62,741 nt of DNA from Seminavis robusta. Its lineage: Eukaryota > Bacillariophyta > Bacillariophyceae > Naviculales > Naviculaceae. Below are positions 22,629 to 34,355 of the stretch, piece by piece. The stretch lies in assembly GCA_903772945.1 (NCBI GenBank), contig CAICTM010000506.1:1-62741 (forward strand), read 5' to 3'. The position numbers and the translations under genes are program-made. A model generated the notes under the pieces. That model had not been told where the DNA came from, did no database searches, and saw only the letters and a program-made list of their open reading frames with translations. The first letter of the stretch is position 1; every line of letters begins with the position of its first letter.

Positions 22629-23144
22629 TCAAGCTCCTCCAAACAGGATGTCGCGGCGCTTCTTCTCAGCAAGCTTGACAGCCTCAGCCATGATGTGTCC
22701 TCCGTCCAAAGTCATGTTGATTTGAATTTTCTTAATGCCAAACATGCTGGGGGGGAACTCAAGACAGACAACCTTGCCAAGACGGTTCGAACTCACCACA
22801 GTCGCATCCAACTCTGTTGTCGTTGTCCACTTGCATGTGACGGGAATCCGGATACTCTCAAAGTAGACTGCATCACTCATTCTTGTACCATCCAAGGAAA
22901 CCCGACGAGCCTCCACAAGGAATCGAAACCGAGGAATGCACTTCTTCTTATCGTGACGCTGCTGCAAAGTAACTCGACCCTTGGAGTGGTGCTTGGATCC
23001 AATGTACATCTCCCATCGGATGGATGCCATTGCATGGGCTTGTCGAGGAAGCTCTTTATCTGCTTGGTGGTAGCAGATGGGCTTCGGAGCTCCCTCTCCA
23101 TTGGTGGGATGGGGCACTTCAACCGCTGTCCAAAACTCAGCCAT
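22629..23144 (-). CDS. Unknown protein, 171 residues
   Basis: I start at the ATG at 23142-23144 (MAEFWTAVEVPHP). The frame is open for 80 codons further upstream, but that part reads like untranslated sequence and crosses into the neighbour's upstream region. The sequence is well mixed and looks folded: a basic segment (RFRFLVEARRVSLDGTRMSD), then alternating hydrophobics (GKVVCLEFPPSMFGIKKIQINMT) and a basic amphipathic C-terminus. I do not recognise a family and see no membrane segment or signal peptide. It is divergently arranged with the gene at 23367, so the two may share a 222-base promoter region. Confidence 0.55.
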   Translation of the reverse strand: MAEFWTAVEVPHPTNGEGAPKPICYHQADKELPRQAHAMASIRWEMYIGSKHHSKGRVTLQQRHDKKKCIPRFRFLVEARRVSLDGTRMSDAVYFESIRIPVTCKWTTTTELDATVVSSNRLGKVVCLEFPPSMFGIKKIQINMTLDGGHIMAEAVKLAEKKRRDILFGGA

Positions 23145-23366
23145 CGTGGAAAATGAGGATGGGTGGCTGCATGTCGTCTTCTCTCTTCGTCTTCTCTCTT
23201 CTGTCAAGTGTGGAGTGGCCCCAGCTCCATATTTTCTGGTTGGTTTGAATCGATTTCCCCGCCCAATCAAGTTTGGAGGGAAGAATTTTCCTTCATGTGC
23301 CAGAAATTTGGGGCTCCGACCGCTCGGACTGGCCAAGTTTTGGTGTGAACAAGGAAGCGAGAGCCG

Positions 23367-23885
23367 ATGAGCACGATCACACAAATGCAGCTCAACAGCT
23401 CAGCAAAGCAACAAAGGAAGCAGCTTACCATCATGTCTACCAACAAGTCCAACGAGAAACCGATCAAAATGGCCATGTCCCTCGATGGGGCCAAGTCTGT
23501 CAAGATTGAAGAGGATGATGTCATTGTTTTCACCATGGAGGAGGGCCCTCCCATCGAACTCAAGTTTGTCATGCCTTCTGTCCACAAGCAAGGATACCAG
23601 ACCCCCATGGTGAACACCAAAGCCAAGGCCAAGGTGGGATTTCTCAGTCCGGCGGACAAGAGCAACAAGAGCGAAAACACCCCCATGCCCTTCGCATCTC
23701 CTTCCATTTGCGACAGCAGCATGGGATCACCCTCTCCTTTCAAGAGTTGCTTCATCGATGGCTCCAATCAGGGATTCACCCAGGAAACGTCTCTTCTCCA
23801 TGCATCGGAACTCGCCTTGGATTGTGAAGAAAAGCACGAGAAGCCTCTCGCTGAGATCCTTGCTGAACTTGGCTTCGACGACTAA
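23367..23885 (+). CDS. Unknown acidic, low-complexity protein, 172 residues
   Basis: The frame opens at the ATG at 23367. Another ATG (codon 23) could be the real start. The protein is rich in Ser, Pro, Lys and acidic residues; the middle resembles a disordered regulatory region (SPADKSNKSENTPMPFASPS), and the C-terminal 20 residues form a likely amphipathic helix (KPLAEILAELGFDD). No membrane segment. Family not recognised. It is divergent from the gene ending at 23144. Confidence 0.55.
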   Translation: MSTITQMQLNSSAKQQRKQLTIMSTNKSNEKPIKMAMSLDGAKSVKIEEDDVIVFTMEEGPPIELKFVMPSVHKQGYQTPMVNTKAKAKVGFLSPADKSNKSENTPMPFASPSICDSSMGSPSPFKSCFIDGSNQGFTQETSLLHASELALDCEEKHEKPLAEILAELGFDD

Positions 23886-24412
23886 GCTACCTGCGGCTTC
23901 ACAAGACCAGTAAGTATATCATTGTGCACTGACAAAAGAGCGGAGATACAGACAGCAGCGCCATCTTTGATCGAAGTGAAATATTGAACGGATCGATAGC
24001 GTTAAACGAAAATAAGCAAAGTTGCCATTTCAATCGGATCGAATCTTCCGCTAACTCGCGTAATCCGGCATATCATCATATCCAAAACGTATATAGTAAT
24101 AATGATGGGTACGGATTTTGCTTAGAGAAAATTGCCGCCAACCGCCCATCCACCACTCAAAGAATTCGATATTTCGCATCCAACATCTGGAATGAAGAAA
24201 GAAGATACAATCCGAAAGGTGCGCTTCAGAATCGATGGCACATGGCAATGGACACCTCATGCGACGGAAGAAAACTCTTCAGACTTTAAGAGTCCCTTTG
24301 ACAATGTTATCAACGGATCTTCACTTGCCGTGCCAGCCGCGGCTGACAGCTCGCCTCTTGGCGTCGTTGGCTCATTTCGTTGTTCGTTTCGGCTTTGTAC
24401 ACTCCAATCAAG
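23886..24412. other. Intergenic DNA upstream of the piggyBac-type gene
   Basis: No gene recognised. I looked for a terminal inverted repeat of a piggyBac element next to a TTAA and could not identify one convincingly. Confidence 0.45.
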
Positions 24413-27400
24413 ATGACGAACCGGCGCCTTGGCAAGGGTGTGAAGGTGATGATCAAGTCCGGCAATGTGCCTGCCATCATCAAGGAGGCAGCGGGTGAGA
24501 AAACATGGCTTGTCTTTCCTGTGGATGAGACCGGCAAGACAATTAATCCCGATGGGTCGGGGCGAGTTCTGAAATCCCAACAATTGCGGCATCTCAAGGC
24601 TGGAGAGACATTTCCGGAGCCCCAAGAGCAACCAGGCAAACCAAAGGCAACGAGTACTCGACAGCCAAAGAAGAAGAAGCCAACAACAACAGAAACGGAG
24701 CCTCCGAAAAAAGCAGCAGCCAAGGCTCCCAGCACCGAGGCTTCGGATCCCACGGCTTCAACAATCGAAGTGTCCCCACAACCTCGACCATCGGCAGCCA
24801 AGAAGTCTTCACCAGCAGAAGTGCAACCTCCACCTGTGGTAGTCGTCGATTCTCCCAATGAGCCTCCCGCGGCTTCGTCCCCACCAAAACAGCAAGTCGT
24901 TGTGGAGGATGTGGATTCCGAATCTGAGAGCGACGATGACGAGCTTTTCTTAGCAGGAGTCCATCGTCGGCGTGCCAAACTGGCAGCAAGGAAGGCGGAA
25001 GAATCAAATAAGGCATCCCTCAAGTCATCCGACAATGAAGTCGAAGTCATCCAATCATCCGACGATGGATCTGTCCAATCAGCCAAGTCATCCGACAATG
25101 AAGGCGAAGTCATCCAACCATCCGACCATGGATCCGTCCAATCAGGCAGCACCACTTCATCCTTCCAGTCACAGAAGCAAGCATCTGTCCAGTCATCAAA
25201 CAATTCGTTTGTCCACGGAAGTGTAGGAAGCAACAACAGCAGCCTTCCCAATAATGTTGAAACCAGTGGCAGCGAGGACTCTGGCGACGTTTGCGAACCC
25301 ACGGATCAGAGAATGAGTGAAGATTTCCCCCAGCACAATGGGGTTGACCTCGTGGATGAAGATGGCCAACCAGTGCTTGACCCCAATGATTTGTTAATCA
25401 TTGAAGGAATGGAGGATGAGGACAAGTACGCAAAGAAATGGAGAGAGTATGAAGAAGAGAAGGCTCGGCTCCTTCGTGAAGGATGGACTGTGGAGCGAAA
25501 ACCTCCAATGTCTCAGTGCATCGACGTTACGGAAAGAGTCAAGGAACGCTTTGGCCGGCAGCGAACTGGAACAGTCCTCGAGAGTGACCGAGAAGATGGT
25601 GGTCCACCAACTTGGGTTATCCAATTTGATGATGAGGCAGAGCCATCTACAAAGATTCCATCCACATCCTTGACTCTCATACGAGATATGCGACGCATGA
25701 CTTGGAAGCTTGTGGAAGATTCCCATCCTGAAGGTACCACGGCTGTTCCTTTTCAAGTTAATGGCGTTGTTGACTTCGATTTCCGGTCGTTCAACATTGA
25801 CAACCTGGACGCCGCCGTGGATGGTGAGTATTCCTTCCCTTGGCTCAGGTTGTTGCAGAAACTGTGGCCAGGCAATTGGAGGGAACATCGTTACAACCTC
25901 AACGCTGCCATCGGAGCACACAACAGAGTCAATCCAAAGCGAAAGATTTCCTTGGTCTCCGAGAAAGAATGGTGGATAACGTGGGGCATTATCTTTTCGG
26001 CTTGCCCAAACCACACAGGTGGAGAGAAGCTCTTCAGAGACAGCAGGCATCCACGGAGAGTGACTGCTCCTTTTGAGTTTCTCATTGACAAGTCCAAGTT
26101 CGACGGCAAGGGCAATTTCAAGAAGTACATGTCATGGGACCGATTCAAGAAGATCAAAGAGCGACTTTTCAGAGCATTTTACAGTGACGATGCTGATGTT
26201 ACCGATGCTTGGCATCCTTTGACTCAATTGGTGGACGATTATAACAAGGTCCGAAAGGAATTGGTTGCCGGTAGCATTGTCATTGTGCTCGATGAAGGAA
26301 TGAGTGCTTTCCAGCCAAGGAAGACCAAGACCTCCAAGCTTCCGAAGCTTTCTTATGTCAAGAGAAAGCCCAAACCTCTTGGTACCGAATTCAAGATGAC
26401 TGGGTGCACGGAAACTTTGATGACGCTCTTTCTTGAAACCCAACGAACCGTCCCAGAGATGAGAAGTGCCAAATTCCATAAAGAAGTAGGAGCCACTGCC
26501 GCATGTACTCTCCGTTGTGTCCTTGGCGGAATCAACACAGGGCTGGCAATGGCATCACGACGGAATGCACTTGAAACGGGCAGGAAGCATCTTGTTATCG
26601 CTGACTCGTGGTTCGGAAGTGTGAAGGTTGCGGAAGCAATGAAGCTTCTTTGGAGAGTTCCGTCGACTGATCCAAGCAACGACAGAGAGGGAACTTACGT
26701 CTTGGACCCCGAGAGAGGAGAGAATCCGCATGCGCCTGAAATCATTGCTGCTGTCATTGCCAACTATGGTTGGTTTCCTTTGAAGCAGCTGGAGGAAAAG
26801 ATGAAAAGCTTTCCAGCTGGCTCACATCTTGTGATGGAATGCACCACACCAAAGCACAACATCAAGCTTAAAGCCATTGGTTACAAATGGAATTCAAGGA
26901 ATGTCAAATGCTTTGTAATGACGGCGAATGCTGCCTCTACTTTTCCCTCGCAGAAACCTTACATTGCGAAGTTTACAGATAAGTGGCAGAACGTTTGTCA
27001 GCGAAAGGTGCCTCGGCCTGACGCCATTTCCATCTATTTCAAGCACAGCAACGTCATCGACAAGCATAACCATGCAAGACAAGGTTTGCTTGGATTGGAA
27101 CGATACTGGCGAACTCCGAACCCATGGATGCGCACCCAGTTCACTATTGTTGGAATGGCAGCAACCGACTGCTATAAAGCAGTGAGGTATCATTGCCCCC
27201 ATTTGAGCGACTTGCCAGTTGAAGAGTTTGCCGACTATTTGGCCTACGATTGTATTCACAATCCCTACAGCGATGATGCCAATAGCCAAAACCCTCGAAG
27301 CTATCTTGCTCCAGATGTCGAAAGTAAGTCATCAGCCTGTTTTTGTTACCATGCTCTGCTCCTTGTCTTAACTGTGGATTACTTTGTTACCTGACAGGGC

Positions 27401-27822
27401 GATCGAATACGTGGATGGACCACGCTGCTGCAACTGTGGAAGGGTTAACATTGTCCTGCTGCTCACCGGCCAATCCGTCTCCTCTTTCTTTTGGGTCATT
27501 GACTGGTTTTTTCTCCTCCTCCTCGAGTGGCAAAACCATCCACCATGACGCAGTGAAGAGCCGATTCCCAAAGAGGAGATGCATCATTTGTGGCAGTGAC
27601 ACTCGCAACGAATGTGCGCACGCTGATTGCATGGCAACCCAGCGAACTTATGGCTCGAGCAAGGTTATTCAAGGCATCGCAATCTGCAGTTCCACTACTC
27701 CCGCTCGCAAGAACATGGCACGATATGGTGGTGCCAGCAACACAAGGCCATGCATTGCTATTCACCGTGATGAGTATGCCGAGAGGCAAAAGAGGGTGGC
27801 TCAGCATGCTGCGCAATACTGA
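24413..27822 (+). CDS. PiggyBac-type transposase (PGBD-like), two exons
   Basis: Exon 1 is 24413-27323 and exon 2 27398-27822; the 74-base intron has GTAAGT and ACAG borders and phase 1, giving about 1111 residues. The start is the first in-frame ATG (MTNRRLGKG). The first 330 residues are an unusual extension: a small basic domain, then Lys/Pro/Glu-rich and Ser/Asp/Gln-rich low complexity with an internal repeat (SSDNEVEVIQ / SSDNEGEVIQ). A Tudor- or chromo-like segment follows (RTGTVLESD...TWVIQFDDE). The DDE_Tnp_1_7 core then carries the three catalytic-type Asp: D627 (VLDEGMSAFQPRK), D731 (VIADSWFGS) and D883 (NVIDKHNHARQG). Exon 2 adds a Cys-rich zinc-binding tail (RRCIICGSDTRNECAHADC), as in piggyBac transposases. 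The frame is intact, so it is a recent element or a domesticated gene. Flanking repeats were not found. Confidence 0.87.
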
Positions 27823-29715
27823 TGATGCATGGTGGCAAGTTCGGGTCCCATTTTACGTTTGTGGTTTGATATCCAACAAATTCCAGATTTTCATGTTAAC
27901 AACAAACAACAACAATCGACGATGGTGCTATATACTTGTTAAACGAGCCGCTATAACTGCTCTTGTTGATCCAACAACTTCTTTTGGTCTCAGAAGGGCT
28001 CGCACCACCTCTCTGGAAGCGTCTGGAGTGGGTAGCACGGTTGTGGGCAACCGTCCACAAACGCGGACACCTGTCCACAGATCTGCGCACAACCATCTTG
28101 TCCACAGGACACTCCAAGGCACTAGCTAGCTAGTATGATAGCTCATCCAGCCAAACCATGATATCAGCTGACACCTGACGCCTCACTCGGCAGACCGCAG
28201 AACGCAAAAGACAGATCCGCAAGCTGCAAGTAAGTGAAAAGTATGCGGAGATCTTGGATTGGTATGGCCTTTTCGCCTTTTCGCCTTTTCACTGATGTTG
28301 GGTAGCTCTGGAGAGATTGTGGTACTTTGTTTCAGATGTCATCCAACTCTTGGGCTTCGTGTCGATTGTCAGAGCTGCATAGACTCAGAGAGAGCTAACG
28401 AGCCAACAAAGCAAGAGACAGAAAGCCCCACAAACCCTTGCAAGGCAACATTCCAATCTGAGCAGCAAGCAATATGTTTAACTTATTCCCATCCAAGGGA
28501 CTGCATACAGTGTCTTGCATTGGCCCGTTTCCAAACATCTAACTACTAGCTAGGCAGGCAAATCTTATTACGCCCCCGGAATTGTTGATTTAGCCACCAC
28601 CGCTCGAGGAGCATGCGCACATGCGCACCTATGGTTGGCTTCATGGCATTGGTTTCGCATGCTGATTGGTCACTTTTGAAGACGCCAGATTAAGCCAGCA
28701 CTCACAGCAAGACACCAAGGAAGAGGCACTGACCCATTTTGCTTCACATTGTTGTCGTTGGATGGCCCCTGCTCACCACCCTCGGCATTATTGCCGCTCT
28801 AGCTAGCCGTGGCAGTGTCATCACTAGCCTTGATGATGTATACCGTCAACTCCCACTGACTCTGGCCGAGAACTGCATCAATGCTCTCCCGAAGCTGCAG
28901 CTCTGCCACACATCAATTACTGCCTCGACCTCCTGATGCCACACTGCAACGATTCTGGTAGAAAAGTAGTACAGTAACAATAGCTCCACAGTACCATGCA
29001 TCTTAGGTCAAAATGAGCTTGGTTGCATAATCCAGATGTAAACATGATTCGATTCGAGAAGCTGCGGACTCGACTGCTCGACTCTGCATTGGTGCGGAGG
29101 TGGTCGGTGTTCGACGGAACCAAGGTGCGTCCAGATCAGAAAGATGACTTATTAATAGTGCAGCTCTTAGACGCGATCTTCTGTTCTTAGTGGAAAGCAA
29201 TGCGAGAATTAACGATTTATGAGCCAAATAGAGATTTATTGTCTTTGCTTGAGCAATCTTTACCAGATTTAAGATAGAATTGCCCCATGACAGAAGCTGC
29301 GACTTGTACATTTAAACAGTTCCTTCGAACATTGTATGTGTTAAGTCATGAAGATCAACTTGGACTCCTGGAGAAGGCAGACGAAACTCGAAGAGCACAA
29401 GGGATTAAGGATCGCCTTCACCGGTTCACCGGTATATATTAATACAGTACAGTACTATACTGTAGTAGTACATGTACGACATTTAAGGCCTTTGAAAGCA
29501 AGGCACAAAGCACAAAGGCACACAGCACAACGCCGCATGCTCACAAACCCACGAGCGATTTATTCATTCGAGGAAACTCATTCCTTCTCACCATTACTCA
29601 TTTCCTTCCAAACTGGTTGATAGGTATCATATCTGCAGACATTGCATTGACCCTCGTGTCAACAAACCTGGGAACGTAAGCAAACTCTGGCAAGCAGAAT
29701 TGCACGAGAGAGACC
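27823..29715. other. Long intergenic region
   Basis: No gene recognised in 1.9 kb. It contains a cluster of GTCCACA/GCGGACA words at about 28045-28105, CTAGCTAGCTAG at 28123-28134, a GCGCACATGCGCAC palindrome near 28615, and GTAC-rich palindromic sequence near 29440-29475. The promoter of the receptor gene should be in the last few hundred bases. Confidence 0.5.
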
Positions 29716-32700
29716 ATGAAACGACGACGGCAAAGACAGGCTTGGCGCGACTCTTCTCCATGCAGCCCTGGAAAAGAAGAAGAAGAAGTACCACTGCGCG
29801 ATACTAGTAATTCTCTTTTTGTTGCCAAAGAACCGGTAAAACACACGCTGTACGACAATCACCACCTGGCTGTTGTGAAGTTTTTCGATTCATGCGAGGG
29901 AACCACCATGGCGGCAAACAGCGGTGACACAGCCGATGCTACTTATAATGGGTCTGTAGAGCAAGAGACCGCAATGATGACGACCCTATCGGCTGAACGC
30001 AGTGGCAGCAGCAGCAGTAAAAGACCTCCTCGATCTTCTGTGAAATCTTCCTTCTTCGTCTCCAAGCTTCCATTGCGACGAGTACATGTAGTGCTGCTGG
30101 TGACACTCCTCTGGATGGGTGTAATGACTCGAACTGCACAAGCACAAGGATCGACGTCCTTTCCCTCTCTGGCACCTAGCATCCACAGTACTACCAATAA
30201 CAGTGTCCCCACGCCCAATCCGTCGCCACTCATGTACGCGTGGGCATTTGATCAGAGCGAACGCCGCGAGACCCCTGTGCCTTCCGTCGCCCCAAGTCTG
30301 GCTGCCTCGTCCATTGTCTACGACGACTTTGATCAATTCCCGCAGTGCAATCGGACCACGCAAGAAATGATTGCCTTGGACGCCGATGTGCAAGTGGAAC
30401 CCTGCATTCTCTTTGACATTGCCCCGCAACGACTGCAGATCATTCCCTACCGTACCCAAATCATTACCATTGTCCAAGTCACACCCGCCACGAGCTGTCG
30501 CGATGCCAGGGATGGCGCCACTACCAGTGTCGAATTGCTCAATCAACAGAATGACGGACGAGGCATTGCCATTGGATTTCAAAAAGATTATCACATTCAA
30601 TTGCGATTTGTTTCCCTCATTGCCGGAAATCCCGATCAAATGGGACGTGACTTGTACGGACTCCATCATGCCGCCGTTCTCACATCGGCCATTACTCATT
30701 TGAAAGCCTCGTACATTGTCGGAGCGTGCAGTTGGGTTTCGTCGTTTGAAAAGGAACCCGCGCTTTTGACCAACACCATGGTGCTGTCGCAAGTCGGACC
30801 ACCGGGATTTTACAAGGACCAGAATCCCTACGTCTTTGGCGTACACATTAACAGTGACGAATATCCCATTCCGGCTGTACGGGCACTGGGATTCTCCGCC
30901 GTGGCGGCACCCAAAGATAGTCCCCAATCACTCAGTCAACAACCCGTCATTGTCATTTACCGCACGCACTCGGAATTCTTTCGATCCACCTGCGAATCGG
31001 CCGTACGAACTGCCAAGGAATTTGGATTTACCAACGTTACCGAAGTCATTTACGATCCCGAAGGAGATCACGACAACGATGGCGTTTTTAATCAAGTCGA
31101 CGAGGACTTTTTGCGCGGCATTGCCGATGACACGTGTCCGCCGGGGTCGGGGGCGCACGGGGATGCCTTTAATCCGGCCATTTTTGCCTGTTTCTTGGCC
31201 GAACAAGATGTCGTTTTACGACGATGGCAAGAAAATGGATGTCGACCCATTTCTCTATGGTTGACGGCGGCCACGTGGGGATGGGCGGCCATCAATCCCA
31301 CCGTGGTGCCCCACATGCAAGGAGGAGGACAATGGCACGAAGCATTTCTGTATTCCGATCGATTCTTTGAATCGGGAAAGGATGTGCTCGTGTATAATGA
31401 ACAAAAGTTTGGATATTACGGGTCCTACGATACAGTGGTGAGTTTTTGTTGTTTGTTTGTTTGTGTTGTGGATGAAAATGACAAAAGGAAGCAACGACTG
31501 ACCCTGTCCTCGACAATAATCTACCTTAGGTCGCTTACGCGATTCCCATGATTTTCGCACAGCACATGGAAGCATTCTACCGTGTGGTGGATGATCCAGA
31601 TCCGGATGCGGACTTTTATACCGAAGAAGGATACGAACGGCTACGTCGAGCCATGGTAGTCATCAATACGCAAACCATTTTCGGACCTCTCGCATACAAT
31701 GAAGATCAGCGCAACATTGGTCGAGGAGCTGCGGGGACTCAATGGCAAATGCAATCGACGGGCGAAGACGGAGAAGAAGAAGAATTGCGCAATGTGCTAG
31801 TCTCGCCCGCCAACCAGGCCGAAGCCGTCATCACTCTTCCAGCTCCCAGTGCCGTCAACTGTACTCCGGGAAATTACGTGAATGAGACATTGGTTATCAC
31901 GGGTGATGCCATTTTGGGAGACAAATGCGAGCAATGTTCCGTAGACTCCTTCATGGCGATATCCAATCAACAACTTGAGTGTATGGCATGTCCAGAGGGG
32001 AGCACTACCGATGGAAGCACGGGAGCGACGAATTGCATAGTGGAAAATGACAACCTGCTTTCGCCGGGGACGCTGGCCTTTGGTTATTTGGCGGCTACGA
32101 CCACGTGGGTCCTCAGCCTTGGGTTTACCTACTGGATTGTGAAACATCGAAAGGATCCCGTTGTCTTGCTGTCGCAGTTTGAATTCTTGGTCTTGATTTG
32201 CCTGGGGGCAATCATCTCATCATCCACCATCTTTGCGTTGGGGGCACAAGCAGGGTCAGACGAAGACACCACTGCTGCCTCCCGAGCCTGCCAGGCGGCC
32301 CCGTTTTTGTACACAACTGGCTGGGTTCTCCAATATGCCTCTCTTTCGGCCAAATCGATACGACTGTACAAGATTATGACCCTTGGGAGACGCGTCAAGG
32401 TGACAGTTATGGAGACAGCATCCATTGTAGCGGCAATCTTGGCACTGGATTGGATTGTTGTCATTGTGTGGACAATTGCGCATCCCCTTGAGGTATGCTC
32501 TTGTGGTTTGCCATGCACGAATATGATGTTTTCGCGACATTTCTGACACGTTTCGTTGCGATTGACTCGACTCGTCACTCTTGCTACAGTATGTTCGCGA
32601 GGTGGTTAGCGTTGAGGTAGACGACGTGAATCATGTGACCACAATCAACACTCGCGGGAGTTGTGCGATGGTGGATGGTCCAAGTATCTGGGCCTTTGTC

Positions 32701-33750
32701 GGGCCGATCATTGGTATCCACGCTGCATTGATGATAGGAACAAACGTCATCTTGTACTACATTCGCACTATGTCAGACCGATATCAGGAACAGAAATATG
32801 TTGCTCTTGCGTCAGTTTTTGTTTGGTAAGCCACGAAGCCGCGTGAACGTTGCCACATGATGCGTGATGCCAACTTACTCACACGAGTCCTTTCCCACAG
32901 TGAGGTGCTTGTTATCGGTCTTCCAGTGGTGATTTCGGTGAATGAAGATCCAGTTGCCGTATTCATTGTCCTGTCTGGAGTAATTGCTTTGAACGACATA
33001 GGTATGCTGTGTTTTGTGTTCGTGCCTAAGATCAAGTTCCGGCGAAAAGGAATCCAAGATGGAGTGAGCTTCGGAGAGACAATCCTGAAATCAACGCACA
33101 AGAAGGCTAATGTACGAGAGAGCGTGATCCGGAGCTCGTTTCAAGCGCCATCGATGTCGAATTTGAACGTGTCGTCAGCTTCCGCCAATCGTTCTTCAAA
33201 TGTTGACCTGTTGCCATCTATCATTGACGGCGATGAAGACGAAGATGAATCAGAAAAAAACGGACCTTCAGCGCTGGAACAGGCAGTGAGAGACGACTGG
33301 AAAAGGTCGCTGGTGGAGGACACTGACACAAGAACGCCGCCCACTGAGGACGACAACGACGAGGATGAAGGGGAAAGGGGCGACAACAGCAGCAACGCTG
33401 AACCAAATGACAAGTACGAGGAGGTGAAGTTGAGAAACTACACGCTCGAACTGGAAATGGAAGAACTTCGAGGTAGAGAAAAGGCTCTGCGCAAACGAGT
33501 AAAGAAGCTAGAGGAACTGTTGGTGAAGAAGAATGACCAGGAATTGAACAGAAATCGGGGGTCAAACAACTCAAGCAGGTTGTTAGATCCGAGGAGATCG
33601 CGGTCGAGGAACTCAAGCAGCAAGACCTTGCTGACAGGCAACCTTCTGAAAGCTAACGGTAGCAACCGAGATGTCCTGCCAGTGAAGGATTCCTGGTTGG
33701 AAAATTCCCTGTCCTCGGTTTTAAATGATGATGAGGACAAGAGCGAATGA
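29716..33750 (+). CDS. Class C GPCR-like (GABA-B receptor-type) seven-helix protein, four exons
   Basis: Exons: 29716-31437, 31530-32492, 32590-32825 and 32901-33750; donors GTGAGT, GTATGC and GTAAGC, acceptors all AG; phases 0, 0, 2. The product is about 1256 residues. A hydrophobic helix near residue 130 (VHVVLLVTLLWMGVM) is a signal peptide or anchor. The 600-residue ectodomain resembles a periplasmic-binding-like fold (GPPGFYKDQNPYVFGVHINS) and ends in a Cys-rich segment (CEQCSVDSFMAISNQQLECMAC), as in class C receptors. Seven helices follow at about 755-1018, ending in VFVPKI, a class C hallmark. The cytosolic tail is Ser/Glu-rich, with a coiled coil near 1144-1187 (KLRNYTLELEMEELRGREKALR), the feature GABA-B receptors use to dimerise. 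The family call is from topology and motifs; the ligand is unknown. Confidence 0.85.
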
Positions 33751-34355
33751 TGCTGTACAGCAGCTCCAGGGGAGCCAAAGAGCTCGAGGAGTAGTGTTGT
33801 TCAGGTTGGCTTTGGGCCAAGGTGAACACAAGGGCAGGGGCAATCAGTGTTTCAATTTCGCGGTGGAGCGTGTCTGGGCTCCAGGTATATTGGGTTGGGG
33901 CGGGGAACCCGAAATGAATGGTAGTGTACGACCTGCATTGACGTGGCTCCTCGGTTTGTAAAGTAGTCGGGCGGTTAAGTCTACGTAGGCTTTGCGTAAT
34001 GATTTCAGATCGGAGCCCTTTCTTTGTGGGTCGTCTGAATGGGCTCGTTGGAGCTGGGACTCAGTCCCTTCTTTGACGATGCTTCCTTCATGCCATCTAC
34101 ACGCGCGATCAATTTGAGCATTGAGCATCTATCTCTGTTTTAGAGTCGGAACCACATCTTTCAGTCCATTCGCTTCGATGGACAACATCAGAGCTCGTCC
34201 TCCACAATCCACCTGTCTGCGGATGCAGGAGTTACCTTCCATGGAGGGCGTTCATTTTAGAGTTGCCACCGCCCGTACCGCGACTTTCGTAGATCGGTTG
34301 TACCGGCATGATTGTAGCCATTGCTTTCCACTCGCTAACATGATCGTTGATGCTC
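33751..34355. other. Convergent intergenic region
   Basis: This lies between the 3' ends of the receptor gene (plus) and the transporter gene (minus). No gene recognised. Confidence 0.5.

Noticed and set aside
22629..23384. Full 251-codon extent of the minus-strand unknown gene
   Set aside because: The N-terminal 80 codons look like untranslated sequence and approach the divergent gene; the start at 23144 is preferred.
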